Position numbers and translations under genes: made by a program. A stretch of 39,148 bases of DNA from 66-474 sp035606235. GTDB taxonomy: Bacteria; Pseudomonadota; Gammaproteobacteria; Xanthomonadales; Rhodanobacteraceae. The notes beneath the pieces were generated by a model. It made no database searches. It saw only the letters and a list, made by a program, of their open reading frames with translations, and had not been told where the DNA came from. The DNA is taken from contig DATNFU010000055.1 in NCBI GenBank assembly GCA_035606235.1, positions 1 to 39,148 on the forward strand, given 5' to 3'. Numbering within the stretch: the first letter of the stretch is position 1; every line of letters begins with the position of its first letter. This document shows, in pieces, positions 24,342 to 31,647 of the stretch.

Positions 24342-24719
24342 TTATTCGGCAGTCGCGGCCTGCGGGCGATCCACCAGTTCGACATACGCCATCGGCGCAT
24401 TGTCACCGGCGCGGTTGCCGCACTTGAGGATGCGCAGATAGCCGCCGGGACGCGCGCGGTAACGGGGACCAAGTTCGATGAACAGCTTGCCGACCGCCTG
24501 CTTGTCGCGCAGACGCGCGAATGCGAGGCGCCGATTGGCAACGCCGTCGACCTTGGCCATGGTGATCAAGGGCTCCGCCACACGGCGCAGCTCCTTGGCC
24601 TTCGGCAAGGTGGTGCGGATCAGTTCGTGCTTGATCAGCGAGGCGGCCATGTTCTTGAACATGGCTTCGCGGTGGCTGGACGTGCGGTTGAGCTTGCGTC
24701 CGGATTTCATGTGGCGCAT
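24342..24719 (-). CDS. rplQ: 50S ribosomal protein L17
   Basis: L17 is a large-subunit protein near the exit tunnel. The 125-residue sequence starts MRHMKSGRKLNRTSSHREAM, the family signature, and has the usual LFIELGPRYRARPGGYLRIL segment. Its length is standard. The start at 24719 is fixed by that signature; a purine-rich GAGAGAG lies upstream. It is the last gene of the alpha operon, 212 bases after rpoA, a gap that contains three hairpins, and is followed by a strong terminator. Confidence 0.97.
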   Translation of the reverse strand: MRHMKSGRKLNRTSSHREAMFKNMAASLIKHELIRTTLPKAKELRRVAEPLITMAKVDGVANRRLAFARLRDKQAVGKLFIELGPRYRARPGGYLRILKCGNRAGDNAPMAYVELVDRPQAATAE

Positions 24720-24748
24720 GGCGGAACTCTCTCTCTTTATCGTTATGA

Positions 24749-24773
24749 AAAGCCGGCACCTGTGTCCGGCTTT
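24749..24773 (-). promoter_or_regulatory. Hairpin in the rpoA-rplQ gap
   Basis: AAAGCCGG (24749-24756) pairs with CCGGCTTT (24766-24773) around a 9-base loop. It sits about 30 bases before the rplQ start in the transcript and has no T-run, so it is more likely a processing or translation-control structure than a terminator. Confidence 0.4.
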
Positions 24774-24796
24774 CCGCGGTTGCCCGCATATTTGTG

Positions 24797-24812
24797 CGAT
24801 CGTCCATGATCG
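24797..24812 (-). repeat. Partial copy of the two-hairpin intergenic element (GATC stem only)
   Basis: CGATC (24797-24801), loop GTCCAT, GATCG (24808-24812). The stem and the GTCC loop match the GATC hairpin of the copies at 26817-26864 and 34656-34701. The second hairpin is not clear here. Confidence 0.5.
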
Positions 24813-24901
24813 TGGCAATAATTCTCAATTGGCCGGCGTAAAATTCACTCTCTGGATGGAGCACAAGAAGTGACCATCCTTGGCCACACTTTTCGACAGC
24901 A

Positions 24902-24923
24902 GACCGTTTTCAAAAAAACGGTC
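24902..24923 (-). promoter_or_regulatory. 9-bp hairpin directly after rpoA
   Basis: In the transcript GACCGTTTT, loop TTTG, AAAACGGTC forms a 9-bp stem starting eight bases after the rpoA stop codon. The T-rich arm is inside the stem, so it is not a classical terminator. It could protect the rpoA 3' end or reduce read-through to rplQ. Confidence 0.5.
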
Positions 24924-24931
24924 GTATTCCC

Positions 24932-25930
24932 TCAACCCAACTGCATGCCGTGCGACAAACCTGCCGGCGGCCAGTTCTCCAGCTTCATGCCGAGCGAGAG
25001 ACCCTTGGCGCCGAGCACGTCCTTGATCTCGGTAAGCGACTTCTTGCCGAGGTTCGGGGTCTTGAGCAACTCGACTTCGGTCTTCTGCACCAGGTCACCG
25101 ATGTAATAGATGCTCTCGGCCTTCAGGCAATTGGCCGAACGCACGGTCAACTCCAGATCGTCGATCGGGCGGGTCAGCAGCGGATCGAAACCGCTCTTCT
25201 CGGTCTTGGCGTCGGCGCTCTCGCGACGGCTGAAATCACCGAATACGGAAAGCTGATCCAGCAGCGTTTCGGCGGCCTTGCGCACGGCTTCATCGGCCTG
25301 CACGGTGCCGTTGGTCTCGACATCCAGCACCAGCTTGTCAAGATTCGTGCGCTGTTCGACGCGCGCGGCATCCACTTCATAGGCGACGCGGCGCACCGGG
25401 CAGAACGAGGCATCCAGCTGCAGACGGCCGATCGGGCGGGATTCCTCGTCCGGGTTGATGCGCGTGGTCGCCGGCTGGTAGCCGATGCCACGCCGCACCT
25501 TCAGGCGCATGTTGAGACCGACATCCTTGGTCAGGTGGCACAGCACGTGCTCCGGGTTGACGATCTCGACCGTATGGTCGGTGGTGATGTCGCCGGCCTT
25601 GACCACACCCTTGCCTTTCTTCGACAAGGTCATGGTGGTTTCGTCGGTGCCGTGCATGCGGATGGCGACGTCCTTGAGGTTCAGCAGCACCTCGATGACG
25701 TCTTCCTGCAAGCCTTCAAGCGTGGTGTATTCGTGCAGCACGCCGTCGATCTCGACCTCGGTGATCGCGCAACCGGGGATCGAGGACAACAGCACGCGAC
25801 GCAGCGCGTTGCCAAGGGTGTGGCCATAGCCGCGCTCGAGCGGCTCGACGACTACGCGCGCATGGTTCGGGCCGATTTGCTCGACATTGAGGCCGCGCGG
25901 CCGCAGGACGCTGGTGGAAGAGACTGCCAT
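24932..25930 (-). CDS. rpoA: DNA-directed RNA polymerase subunit alpha
   Basis: The alpha subunit nucleates RNA polymerase assembly and its C-terminal domain contacts UP elements and activators. The 332-residue protein has the N-terminal dimerisation domain with RGYGHTLGNALRRVLLSSIPGCA split over residues ~33-55, and the alpha-CTD with two helix-hairpin-helix motifs (LTVRSANCLKAESIYYIGDL and TPNLGKKSLTEIKDVL). The start at 25930 (MAVSSTSVL) has CCGGAG upstream. It follows rpsD in the standard alpha-operon order, with an unusually hairpin-rich gap of 242 bases. Confidence 0.98.
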   Translation of the reverse strand: MAVSSTSVLRPRGLNVEQIGPNHARVVVEPLERGYGHTLGNALRRVLLSSIPGCAITEVEIDGVLHEYTTLEGLQEDVIEVLLNLKDVAIRMHGTDETTMTLSKKGKGVVKAGDITTDHTVEIVNPEHVLCHLTKDVGLNMRLKVRRGIGYQPATTRINPDEESRPIGRLQLDASFCPVRRVAYEVDAARVEQRTNLDKLVLDVETNGTVQADEAVRKAAETLLDQLSVFGDFSRRESADAKTEKSGFDPLLTRPIDDLELTVRSANCLKAESIYYIGDLVQKTEVELLKTPNLGKKSLTEIKDVLGAKGLSLGMKLENWPPAGLSHGMQLG

Positions 25931-26002
25931 GTGTGACTCCGGAAAATCATCTGTGGAAACCCGAAGGATTCGGGATTCCATGGTGCGCTATCCCTGCGCG
26001 TG

Positions 26003-26076
26003 AAAGCGGCCATGCCTGGCCGCGGATTGCTCCATCATTCCTGATGGTGAAAGCAGCCATTCATGGCCACGCTTTC
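26003..26076 (-). repeat. Two GGCC-type hairpins in the rpsD-rpoA gap
   Basis: The first reads GCGGCCA, loop TGCC, TGGCCGC and lies at about 26006-26023. The second is GAAAGC (26049-26054) with GCTTTC (26071-26076) enclosing GCCAT-TC-ATGGC. The second shares 12 bases at its 5' side and CTTTCAA at its 3' side with the hairpin inside the yybP-ykoY riboswitch (896-924). The same gap holds CCCGAA/TTCGGG and CTTCACC/GGTGAAG stems on either side. Confidence 0.55.
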
Positions 26077-26172
26077 AAATACAGCAAACTTCTGGACCGC
26101 TTCACCAAACGGTGAAGTGCATTCCAGCAGGGGCGGACGCGGACGCGATCCGCCACCCGAAAATGCGGTCGT

Positions 26173-26799
26173 TTACTTCGAATACAACTCGACGATGAGG
26201 TTCTCGTTGATGTCGCTGGGCAGGTCGCCGCGATCGGGCAGCGCCTTGAACACACCGGCAAACTTCTTGGCATCCACATCCACCCAGCCCGGACGCAGAT
26301 CCATGCCGTCGGCCAGCGTCATCGCTTCCTGCACGCGCAATTGCGCGCGCGCGCGTTCGGTCAGCGCGACCTCGTCGCCCGGACGCACCGCGTACGAAGG
26401 AACATTGACCTTCTTGCCGTTGACCAGGATCGACTTGTGCGCGACCAGCTGACGGGCCTGCGCGCGGGTGACCGCGAAGCCCATGCGGTAGACCACATTG
26501 TCGAGACGGGTTTCCAGCATGCGCAGCAAATTCTCGCCGGTATTGCCCCGCAATGAGGAGGCTTTCTTGTAGTAGTTGCCGAACTGACGCTCGAGCACGC
26601 CGTAGATGCGCTTTACCTTCTGCTTCTCGCGCAACTGCACGGCATAGTCGGACAGGCGCGCGCGCTTGTTGGCGCCGTGCTGGCCGGGTTTGGTGTCGAA
26701 TTTGCACTTGGAATCAATCGCGCGCGCCGGGCTCTTCAACGAGAGATCGGCGCCTTCGCGACGGGCGAGCTTGCAAGTGGGACCGCGGTAACGTGCCAT
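26173..26799 (-). CDS. rpsD: 30S ribosomal protein S4
   Basis: S4 binds the 16S rRNA 5' domain, starts small-subunit assembly and in E. coli represses the alpha operon. The 208-residue protein begins MARYRGPTCKLARREGADL and has the S4 RNA-binding domain (LDNVVYRMGFAVTRAQARQL...HKSILVNGKKVN). Length is standard. GGAAAAG precedes the ATG at 26799. It lies between rpsK and rpoA as in other gammaproteobacteria. Confidence 0.98.
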   Translation of the reverse strand: MARYRGPTCKLARREGADLSLKSPARAIDSKCKFDTKPGQHGANKRARLSDYAVQLREKQKVKRIYGVLERQFGNYYKKASSLRGNTGENLLRMLETRLDNVVYRMGFAVTRAQARQLVAHKSILVNGKKVNVPSYAVRPGDEVALTERARAQLRVQEAMTLADGMDLRPGWVDVDAKKFAGVFKALPDRGDLPSDINENLIVELYSK

Positions 26800-26816
26800 G
26801 TGTCTTTTCCAATAGT

Positions 26817-26864
26817 CCAGCCACGGATGGCCGGTTTTTGATTCACGCGATCAAGGACGATCGC
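26817..26864 (-). repeat. Two-hairpin intergenic element, copy D (rpsK-rpsD gap)
   Basis: In the transcript: GCGATC, loop GTCCTT, GATCGC (26859-26864 with 26847-26852), a linker ending in AAAAA, then CCGGCCA, loop TCCG, TGGCTGG (26828-26834 with 26817-26823, one mismatch). The order GATC stem, A-run, GGCC stem is the reverse of copies A and B. It fills most of the 70-base gap. Confidence 0.6.
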
Positions 26865-26869
26865 AAAAA

Positions 26870-27256
26870 TTAGACTCTGCGCTTTTTCGGTGGACGGCAG
26901 CCGTTATGCGGAATCGGCGTGACGTCGATGATGTTGGTGACCTTGTAGCCGAGCGCGTTCAATGAGCGCACAGCCGACTCGCGACCCGGTCCCGGTCCCT
27001 TGATGCGGACTTCCAGCGTCTTCACGCCGTAGTCGAGCGCGACGCGACCGGCTTTCTCGGCAGCGACCTGCGCGGCAAACGGCGTGGACTTGCGCGAACC
27101 GCGAAACCCTGCGCCGCCGGCGGTCGCCCATGAAAGCGCGTTGCCCTGGCGATCGGTGATGGTGATGATGGTGTTGTTGAAGGAGGCCTGCACATGCACG
27201 ATGCCATCAGTGACGATGCGCTTGGTTTTCTTCTTCGCTTTGACCGGGTTAGCCAT
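26870..27256 (-). CDS. rpsK: 30S ribosomal protein S11
   Basis: S11 forms part of the 30S platform near the E-site mRNA. The 128-residue protein has the typical ITDRQGNALSWATAGGAGFR and GPGPGRESAVRSLNALGYKV segments and ends in the basic GCRPPKKRRV tail. Length is standard. It lies between rpsM and rpsD, with two-hairpin elements in both flanking gaps. No strong Shine-Dalgarno is seen. Confidence 0.98.
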   Translation of the reverse strand: MANPVKAKKKTKRIVTDGIVHVQASFNNTIITITDRQGNALSWATAGGAGFRGSRKSTPFAAQVAAEKAGRVALDYGVKTLEVRIKGPGPGRESAVRSLNALGYKVTNIIDVTPIPHNGCRPPKKRRV

Positions 27257-27281
27257 TTTCTTAGCAGCTCTTCTAATCGAT

Positions 27282-27324
27282 GCGGCCTGCTGGCCGCTGA
27301 TGGTTTCGCGATCGGCTGATCGCG
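27282..27324 (-). repeat. Two-hairpin intergenic element, copy E (rpsM-rpsK gap)
   Basis: GCGGCC (27282-27287), loop TGCT, GGCCGC (27292-27297), then after nine bases CGCGATC (27307-27313), loop GGCT, GATCGCG (27318-27324). Both stems are perfect. The arrangement matches copy D: in the transcript the GATC stem comes first and the GGCC stem second. Confidence 0.6.
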
Positions 27325-27331
27325 TCAGGCA

Positions 27332-27688
27332 CTACTTCTTGATCGGACGGCGCGGACCCTTGCGCGTGCGCGCGTTGGTACGCGTGCGCTGCCCGCGCAC
27401 CGGCAAGCCACGGCGATGACGCAAGCCGCGATAGGTGCCCAGGTCGATCAGGCGCTTGATGCTGATGCCCACTTCGCGGCGCAGATCGCCTTCGACCGCG
27501 AACTTCGCGATCTCGGAGCGCAGCTTCTCGACCTCGCCCTCTGACAGCGACTTGATCGGTGTGGTGGGGGCAACGCCGGCTTCGGTGCAGATGGCTTTCG
27601 ACCGCGAACGGCCGATCCCGTAGATGCTCTGCAAACCGACCCAGACGTGCTTGTTGACCGGCAGGTTGACACCCGCAATGCGCGCCAT
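27332..27688 (-). CDS. rpsM: 30S ribosomal protein S13
   Basis: S13 sits in the 30S head and contacts the P-site tRNA and the 50S subunit. The 118-residue protein starts MARIAGVNLPVNKHVWVGLQ and has GLRHRRGLPVRGQRTRTNAR and the basic tail GPRRPIKK. Length is standard. AGAGGAT precedes the ATG at 27688. It is the first gene of the alpha operon here; a putative promoter and a secY terminator lie directly upstream instead of rpmJ. Confidence 0.98.
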   Translation of the reverse strand: MARIAGVNLPVNKHVWVGLQSIYGIGRSRSKAICTEAGVAPTTPIKSLSEGEVEKLRSEIAKFAVEGDLRREVGISIKRLIDLGTYRGLRHRRGLPVRGQRTRTNARTRKGPRRPIKK

Positions 27689-27735
27689 GTTCTATCCTCT
27701 TGATCTCGAAACGTTGCCAGCGCGGCAAACTGTTA

Positions 27736-27741
27736 ATTATA
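27736..27741 (-). promoter_or_regulatory. Candidate -10 box for the alpha operon (rpsM-rplQ)
   Basis: On the minus strand a perfect TATAAT lies in GGCTATAATTAAC, about 48 bases before the rpsM start. The -35 region is poor (TTCCAG at about 18 bases). Together with the hairpin at 27750-27773 it suggests that the alpha operon has its own promoter. Confidence 0.45.
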
Positions 27742-27749
27742 GCCGAAAA

Positions 27750-27773
27750 GCCCACCCGGCTGGAAGCCCGGGC
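27750..27773 (-). terminator. Candidate terminator after secY
   Basis: In the transcript GCCC...GGGC and inner GGCT-TCC-AGCC form a two-part stem followed by TTTTCGG. It lies about 95 bases after the secY stop. A very similar CCGGGCTTCCAGCC hairpin occurs in the rpsN-rpsH gap (about 32159-32176) in the opposite orientation. Confidence 0.4.
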
Positions 27774-27867
27774 CAAACTCGAATTTTTTCCAGGCCACTC
27801 ATGGCAAGGACGCGCCACGAACGGCTTTTCTCACCCGCCTGCCCTCGGCTGCGCCAGGGCAAGCGGA

Positions 27868-29196
27868 TCACGATCTGCGCAAATTCGCCTTCTTCAAAAG
27901 GCTTTCGTACTGATGCGAAACCAGGTGCGCCGAAACCTGCGCGCGGAAATCCATCGCAACCACCACCACGATCAGCAGCGAGGTACCGCCAAAATAGAAC
28001 GGCACGTGCCAGGCGGTCTGCAGAAAGGTCGGAATCAGGCACACCGCCGCCAGGTACACCGCGCCGGCGCCGGTCAGGCGCGTCAGTACGCTATCGATGT
28101 AATCGGCCGAGGCCTTGCCCGGGCGGATACCCGGAATCAGCGCACCCGAACGCTTCAGGTTGTCCGCAGTTTCCTGCGAATTGAACACGATCGCGGTATA
28201 GAAGAACGCGAAGATGATGATCAGCAGCGCGTACAGGATCACGTACGGCGGCTCGCCGGGCGTCAGCGCGGTGGTGATCGCCTGCAACCAGCGCATCTGG
28301 CTGGCGTTGGAAAACCACGTCGCCGCGGTCGCCGGGAACATGATCAGCGAGGACGCGAAGATCGGCGGAATCACGCCTGACATGTTGATCTTGAGCGGCA
28401 GATGCGAGCTCTGGTTCATGTAGGCGCGCGCGCCGCCCTGGCGCCGCGCATAGTTCACGGTGATGCGCCGCTGCGCGCTCTCCATGAATACGCAGAACGC
28501 GGTTACCAGCAGGATCACCGCTGCAACCATCAGCACCTTGAGCGCCGACAGCTCGCCATTGGAAGCCATGGTCGCGGTCTGCGTCAGCGCGCGCGGCAAT
28601 CCGGCGACAATGCCCGCGAAGATGATCAGCGAGATGCCGTTGCCGACGCCGCGCTCGGTGATCTGCTCGCCCAGCCACATCAGGAACATGGTGCCGGCGG
28701 TGAGACCGATCACCGAGGCGAAGATGAAGCCGAAGCCGGGGTCGTACACGATCGGCACGCCGCCCGCCACACCCTGCTTCTGCAGCGCAACCGCCACGCC
28801 GAACGCCTGGAATGCCGCCAACCCGACCGTACCCCAGCGCGTGTACTTGGTCATGATGCGCTGACCGGCCTGGCCTTCCTTCTTCAAGGCCTGCCAGCTC
28901 GGCACCACCGAGCCCATCATCTGCACCACGATGGACGCGGAGATGTAGGGGATCACGCCCAGCGCGAACAGCGAGAAGCGCGCGAGCGCGCCGCCCGAGA
29001 ACATGTTGAACATGTTCAGCAGGCCGCCGCCCTGCTCGATCATGCGCGTCATCGCTTCCGGGTTGACACCCGGAACCGGAATGAACGAGCCAAGCCGGAA
29101 CACGATCAGCGCGCCGACCACGAACAGCAATCGCTGACGCAACTCGGTGAGCTTGCCGAACGCGGCGAGTGGATTATTGGATTGGGGAGCGGCCAC
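27868..29196 (-). CDS. secY: Protein translocase subunit SecY
   Basis: SecY is the channel of the Sec translocon in the inner membrane. The 442-residue protein has ten hydrophobic segments and the family signatures VPGVNPEAM, GVIPYISASIVVQMMGSVVP, LMWLGEQITERGVGNGISLI and SSHLPLKINMSGVIPPIFAS. Length is standard. The start is a GTG at 29196 (reads MAAPQSNNPLAAFGKL), 24 bases after the rplO stop, without a clear Shine-Dalgarno; translational coupling to rplO is likely. In many gammaproteobacteria rpmJ follows; it does not here. Confidence 0.97.
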   Translation of the reverse strand: MAAPQSNNPLAAFGKLTELRQRLLFVVGALIVFRLGSFIPVPGVNPEAMTRMIEQGGGLLNMFNMFSGGALARFSLFALGVIPYISASIVVQMMGSVVPSWQALKKEGQAGQRIMTKYTRWGTVGLAAFQAFGVAVALQKQGVAGGVPIVYDPGFGFIFASVIGLTAGTMFLMWLGEQITERGVGNGISLIIFAGIVAGLPRALTQTATMASNGELSALKVLMVAAVILLVTAFCVFMESAQRRITVNYARRQGGARAYMNQSSHLPLKINMSGVIPPIFASSLIMFPATAATWFSNASQMRWLQAITTALTPGEPPYVILYALLIIIFAFFYTAIVFNSQETADNLKRSGALIPGIRPGKASADYIDSVLTRLTGAGAVYLAAVCLIPTFLQTAWHVPFYFGGTSLLIVVVVAMDFRAQVSAHLVSHQYESLLKKANLRRS

Positions 29197-29220
29197 TAGT
29201 GATTTCTGGTCTTGGTTCGA

Positions 29221-29655
29221 TTATGCAACGCTGCCGCCGGCCGCTTCGATCGCGGCTTTCGCACCCGCGGTCACCAGCACGCCGGACACTTTCAACGCGC
29301 GACCGATCTCGCCTTTCTTGACGATCTTGACGCGCTTGGCACGCATGTCGATCAGGCCGGCCTCGCGCAGCGTGGCGACGTCGATCTGATCGCCTTTCAA
29401 GCCGGCGAGCTGATAGAGGAACACCTGCTGCGATTCGCGCGCCATCTTGGAGCGAAAACCGACCTTGGGCAGACGCCGCTGCAACGGCATCTGGCCGCCC
29501 TCGAAGCCGGCTTTGACCTTGCCGCCGCCGGTGCGCGCGTGCTGGCCCTTGTGACCGCGACCTGCGGTTTTGCCGAGGCCCGAGCCGATGCCGCGGCCAA
29601 CGCGCACGCGATCGCGGCGCGAGCCCTTGGCGGGTTTCAATGTATTCAAGCGCAT
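29221..29655 (-). CDS. rplO: 50S ribosomal protein L15
   Basis: L15 is a late-assembling large-subunit protein. The 144-residue sequence starts MRLNTLKPAKGSRRDRVRVG and has the Gly/Arg-rich RGIGSGLGKTAGRGHKGQHA stretch that threads into the rRNA. Length is standard. The ATG lies three bases after the rpmD stop with GAGG overlapping the end of rpmD, so the two are translationally coupled. Confidence 0.98.
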   Translation of the reverse strand: MRLNTLKPAKGSRRDRVRVGRGIGSGLGKTAGRGHKGQHARTGGGKVKAGFEGGQMPLQRRLPKVGFRSKMARESQQVFLYQLAGLKGDQIDVATLREAGLIDMRAKRVKIVKKGEIGRALKVSGVLVTAGAKAAIEAAGGSVA

Positions 29656-29658
29656 GAT

Positions 29659-29859
29659 TCAGTCCTCTACCCGCACCAGATAACCGACCTTGTGGATCAG
29701 GCCGCGCACTTGCGGGCTGTCTTTCAATTCGCGCACATCGTTGGTGCGATTCAAGCCGAGCGCCCTGACGCTCAGGCGATGCAGACCGCGCACGCCGCGC
29801 AAGCCGCCGACCAGGCGCACCTTCACGGTGCCGTGAGCTTTGGTGTCTTTCTTAACCAT
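29659..29859 (-). CDS. rpmD: 50S ribosomal protein L30
   Basis: L30 is a small large-subunit protein. The 66-residue product (VKVRLVGGLRGVRGLHRLSV, then LGLNRTNDVRELKDSPQVRG) is slightly longer than E. coli L30 (59) because of an N-terminal MVKKDTKAHG. The ATG at 29859 lies inside the last codons of rpsE (8-base overlap), which points to coupled translation. Confidence 0.97.
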   Translation of the reverse strand: MVKKDTKAHGTVKVRLVGGLRGVRGLHRLSVRALGLNRTNDVRELKDSPQVRGLIHKVGYLVRVED

Positions 29860-30358
29860 GACCCAGTTCCTCGACCTTCTTGCCGCGCTTGGCCGCGATA
29901 TGCTCGGGCGAGACGATTGCCTGCAGGCCCTTGATGGTGGCGCGCACCAGATTGATCGGGTTGCGCGAACCGACCGCCTTGGCCAGCACGTTCTTGACCC
30001 CGACCACCTCCAGCACAGCGCGCATTGCGCCACCGGCAATTACGCCGGTACCTTCGGAAGCCGGCTGCATGTAAACGCGCGCCGCGCCGTGATTGGCTTT
30101 CACCGCGTACCACAGCGTGCCGTTGTTCAATCCGATCTTGACCATGTTGCGGCGGGCGCGGTCCATCGCCTTGGAAATGGCGACCGGCACTTCGCGCGCC
30201 TTGCCATAACCGAAGCCGACCTTGCCATCGCCGTCGCCGACCACGGTCAGCGCGGTGAAGCTCATCTGCCGTCCGCCCTTGACCGTCTTGGCCACGCGGT
30301 TGACGGCGATCAGCTTCTCCAGCATGCCATCGGAATTTTCGCGATCGTGACTCGACAT
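29852..30358 (-). CDS. rpsE: 30S ribosomal protein S5
   Basis: S5 lies at the mRNA entry and helps decoding fidelity. The 168-residue protein has VNRVAKTVKGGRQMSFTALT and GDGDGKVGFGYGKAREVPVA in the double-stranded RNA-binding domain and VGSRNPINLVRATIKGL in the second domain. The ATG at 30358 has AAGGTG upstream; a GTG nine bases earlier is in frame but overlaps that site. The upstream gap to rplR holds a REP pair. Confidence 0.98.
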   Translation of the reverse strand: MSSHDRENSDGMLEKLIAVNRVAKTVKGGRQMSFTALTVVGDGDGKVGFGYGKAREVPVAISKAMDRARRNMVKIGLNNGTLWYAVKANHGAARVYMQPASEGTGVIAGGAMRAVLEVVGVKNVLAKAVGSRNPINLVRATIKGLQAIVSPEHIAAKRGKKVEELGHG

Positions 30359-30442
30359 TGTTTTCACCTTGAGCCCGCGAGATGCGGACGTTTGCTTACG
30401 GCATCAAGCCGCTTGGAGTTGTTGTTGTCGTTGAAGCGTTTT

Positions 30443-30521
30443 GCAGGAGCGAGCTTGCTCGCGACCGCACCATGCCATCAATGGCCAAGAGCTCCATGGT
30501 CGCCTGCAAGCAGGCTCCTAC
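30443..30521. repeat. REP pair (REPIN) inside the spc operon
   Basis: A plus-strand unit (30443-30465, starting GCAGGAGCGAGCTTGCTCGC) and a minus-strand unit (30499-30521, starting GTAGGAGCCTGCTTGCAGGC) face each other across 33 bases containing TGCCATCAATGGC and AAGAGCTCCAT. A closely related spacer sequence (TGCCATCCATGGCAAAGGGC) precedes the REP pair at 16384, so the mobile unit may be longer than the REP itself. Confidence 0.8.
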
Positions 30522-30525
30522 AACA

Positions 30526-30879
30526 TTAGAATTTGAGGCCAGCCTCGCGCGCCGCATCCGCCAGCGCCTTGACGCGACCGTGATAGCGATAACCGGAACG
30601 GTCGAATGCAACCGCTTCGACGCCCGCCGCGCGCGCCTTTTCCGCGACCGCCTTGCCGACTGCCGCCGCGGCATCCTTGTTCTTGGTGCCCTTCAAGCCT
30701 TCACGCAGCGATTTCTGCACGGTGGACGCCGCCGCCAGCACCTTGTCGCCTTCCGCCGCGATCACCTGCGCGTAGATGTGCTGACCGCTGCGATGCACGG
30801 TAAGGCGCGGCACCGCAAGCTTGCGAATGTGCATGCGCGTGGATTTGGCACGACGCAGGCGGGCAATATTCTTTTGCAT
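30526..30879 (-). CDS. rplR: 50S ribosomal protein L18
   Basis: L18 binds 5S rRNA with L5. The 117-residue protein starts MQKNIARLRRAKSTRMHIRK and has RLTVHRSGQHIYAQVI and FDRSGYRYHGRVKALADAAR at the C-terminus. Length is standard. GAGGAAA precedes the ATG at 30879; the open frame upstream is not conserved. Five bases after the stop codon a REP pair begins. Confidence 0.98.
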   Translation of the reverse strand: MQKNIARLRRAKSTRMHIRKLAVPRLTVHRSGQHIYAQVIAAEGDKVLAAASTVQKSLREGLKGTKNKDAAAAVGKAVAEKARAAGVEAVAFDRSGYRYHGRVKALADAAREAGLKF

Positions 30880-30993
30880 GGTTGTTTCCTCGAAGAAGCG
30901 GATCGGCTTTAATCTTGCGAGACCCTGGTGTGAAGCGTGCTGTTGTTGGGAAGTGCGGCCACGGGTGGCCGCTCTCACACGCAGGGACGCGTA

Positions 30994-31521
30994 CTATGCC
31001 TTCTTGGCCTCTTTCAATGTGATGCGTTCGCCGGCGTAACGCACGCCCTTGCCCTTGTAGGGTTCGGGCGGACGGAACGCGCGGATCTTGGCGGCGGTTT
31101 CGCCGACGCGCTGCTTGTCGGCGCCCTTGATCAGGATTTCGGTCTGGGTCGGCGTCTCGACGGTGACGCCCTCGGGCGCCACGAACACCACCGGATGCGA
31201 AAAGCCCAGCGACAGGTTGAGGTTCTTGCCCTGCATGGCGGCGCGATAACCGACACCGACCAATTCGAGCTTGCGCTCATAGCCTTCCGACACACCCTTG
31301 ACGATGTTGGCCAACAACGCGCGCGCGGTGCCGGCGAACTTGTCGGATACGCCTTCGTTGCTGGCGCAGGTCAGCACGCCGTTGTCGAGCGCGACCTTGA
31401 CGCCCGCAATCGCAGGCAGCTTGAGCGTGCCCTTCGGGCCCTTGATCGTGACCGCATCGGCGCCGACCTGGCAATCCACGCCCTTCGGCAGCGCGATCGG
31501 TTGTTTGGCTACACGTGACAT
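30994..31521 (-). CDS. rplF: 50S ribosomal protein L6
   Basis: L6 supports the factor-binding region of the 50S subunit. The 175-residue protein starts MSRVAKQPIALPKGVDCQVG and ends with FRPPEPYKGKGVRYAGERIT, the family signature. Length is standard. AGGAG lies six bases before the ATG at 31521. The upstream gap to rpsH carries two tandem copies of the two-hairpin element; the downstream gap to rplR carries a GCGGCCA/TGGCCGC hairpin (around 30956-30974). Confidence 0.98.
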   Translation of the reverse strand: MSRVAKQPIALPKGVDCQVGADAVTIKGPKGTLKLPAIAGVKVALDNGVLTCASNEGVSDKFAGTARALLANIVKGVSEGYERKLELVGVGYRAAMQGKNLNLSLGFSHPVVFVAPEGVTVETPTQTEILIKGADKQRVGETAAKIRAFRPPEPYKGKGVRYAGERITLKEAKKA

Positions 31522-31533
31522 AAAAACTCCTAT

Positions 31534-31577
31534 GATCGTCCTGATCAAAGATCAAAAAGCGGCGCGTCCGGCACCGC
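31534..31577 (-). repeat. Two-hairpin intergenic element, copy B1 (rpsH-rplF gap)
   Basis: GATC (31534-31537), loop GTCCT, GATC (31543-31546), then AAAGATCAAAAA and GCGG...CCGC (31559-31562 with 31574-31577). From GATCGTCCTGATC to AAAAAGCGG it is nearly identical to copy A at 34658-34688, which shows common descent and not chance pairing. Confidence 0.65.
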
Positions 31578-31590
31578 GACAAATTTCATT

Positions 31591-31635
31591 GATCTTCCCT
31601 GATCAAACAGTCAAAAACCGGTCATCCATGACCAG
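31591..31635 (-). repeat. Two-hairpin intergenic element, copy B2 (rpsH-rplF gap)
   Basis: GATC (31591-31594), loop TTCCCT, GATC (31601-31604), linker with TCAAAAA, then GGTCAT (31620-31625), loop CC, ATGACC (31628-31633). It lies 13 bases after B1 in the same orientation and ends 12 bases before the rpsH stop codon. Confidence 0.65.
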
Positions 31636-31647
31636 ACTCTCGATGCT

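Noticed and set aside
23238..24809. Plus-strand open frame of 523 codons across the rhomboid gene and rplQ
   Set aside because: It is antisense to two recognisable genes and to the rplQ terminator, and its composition is typical of a shadow frame.
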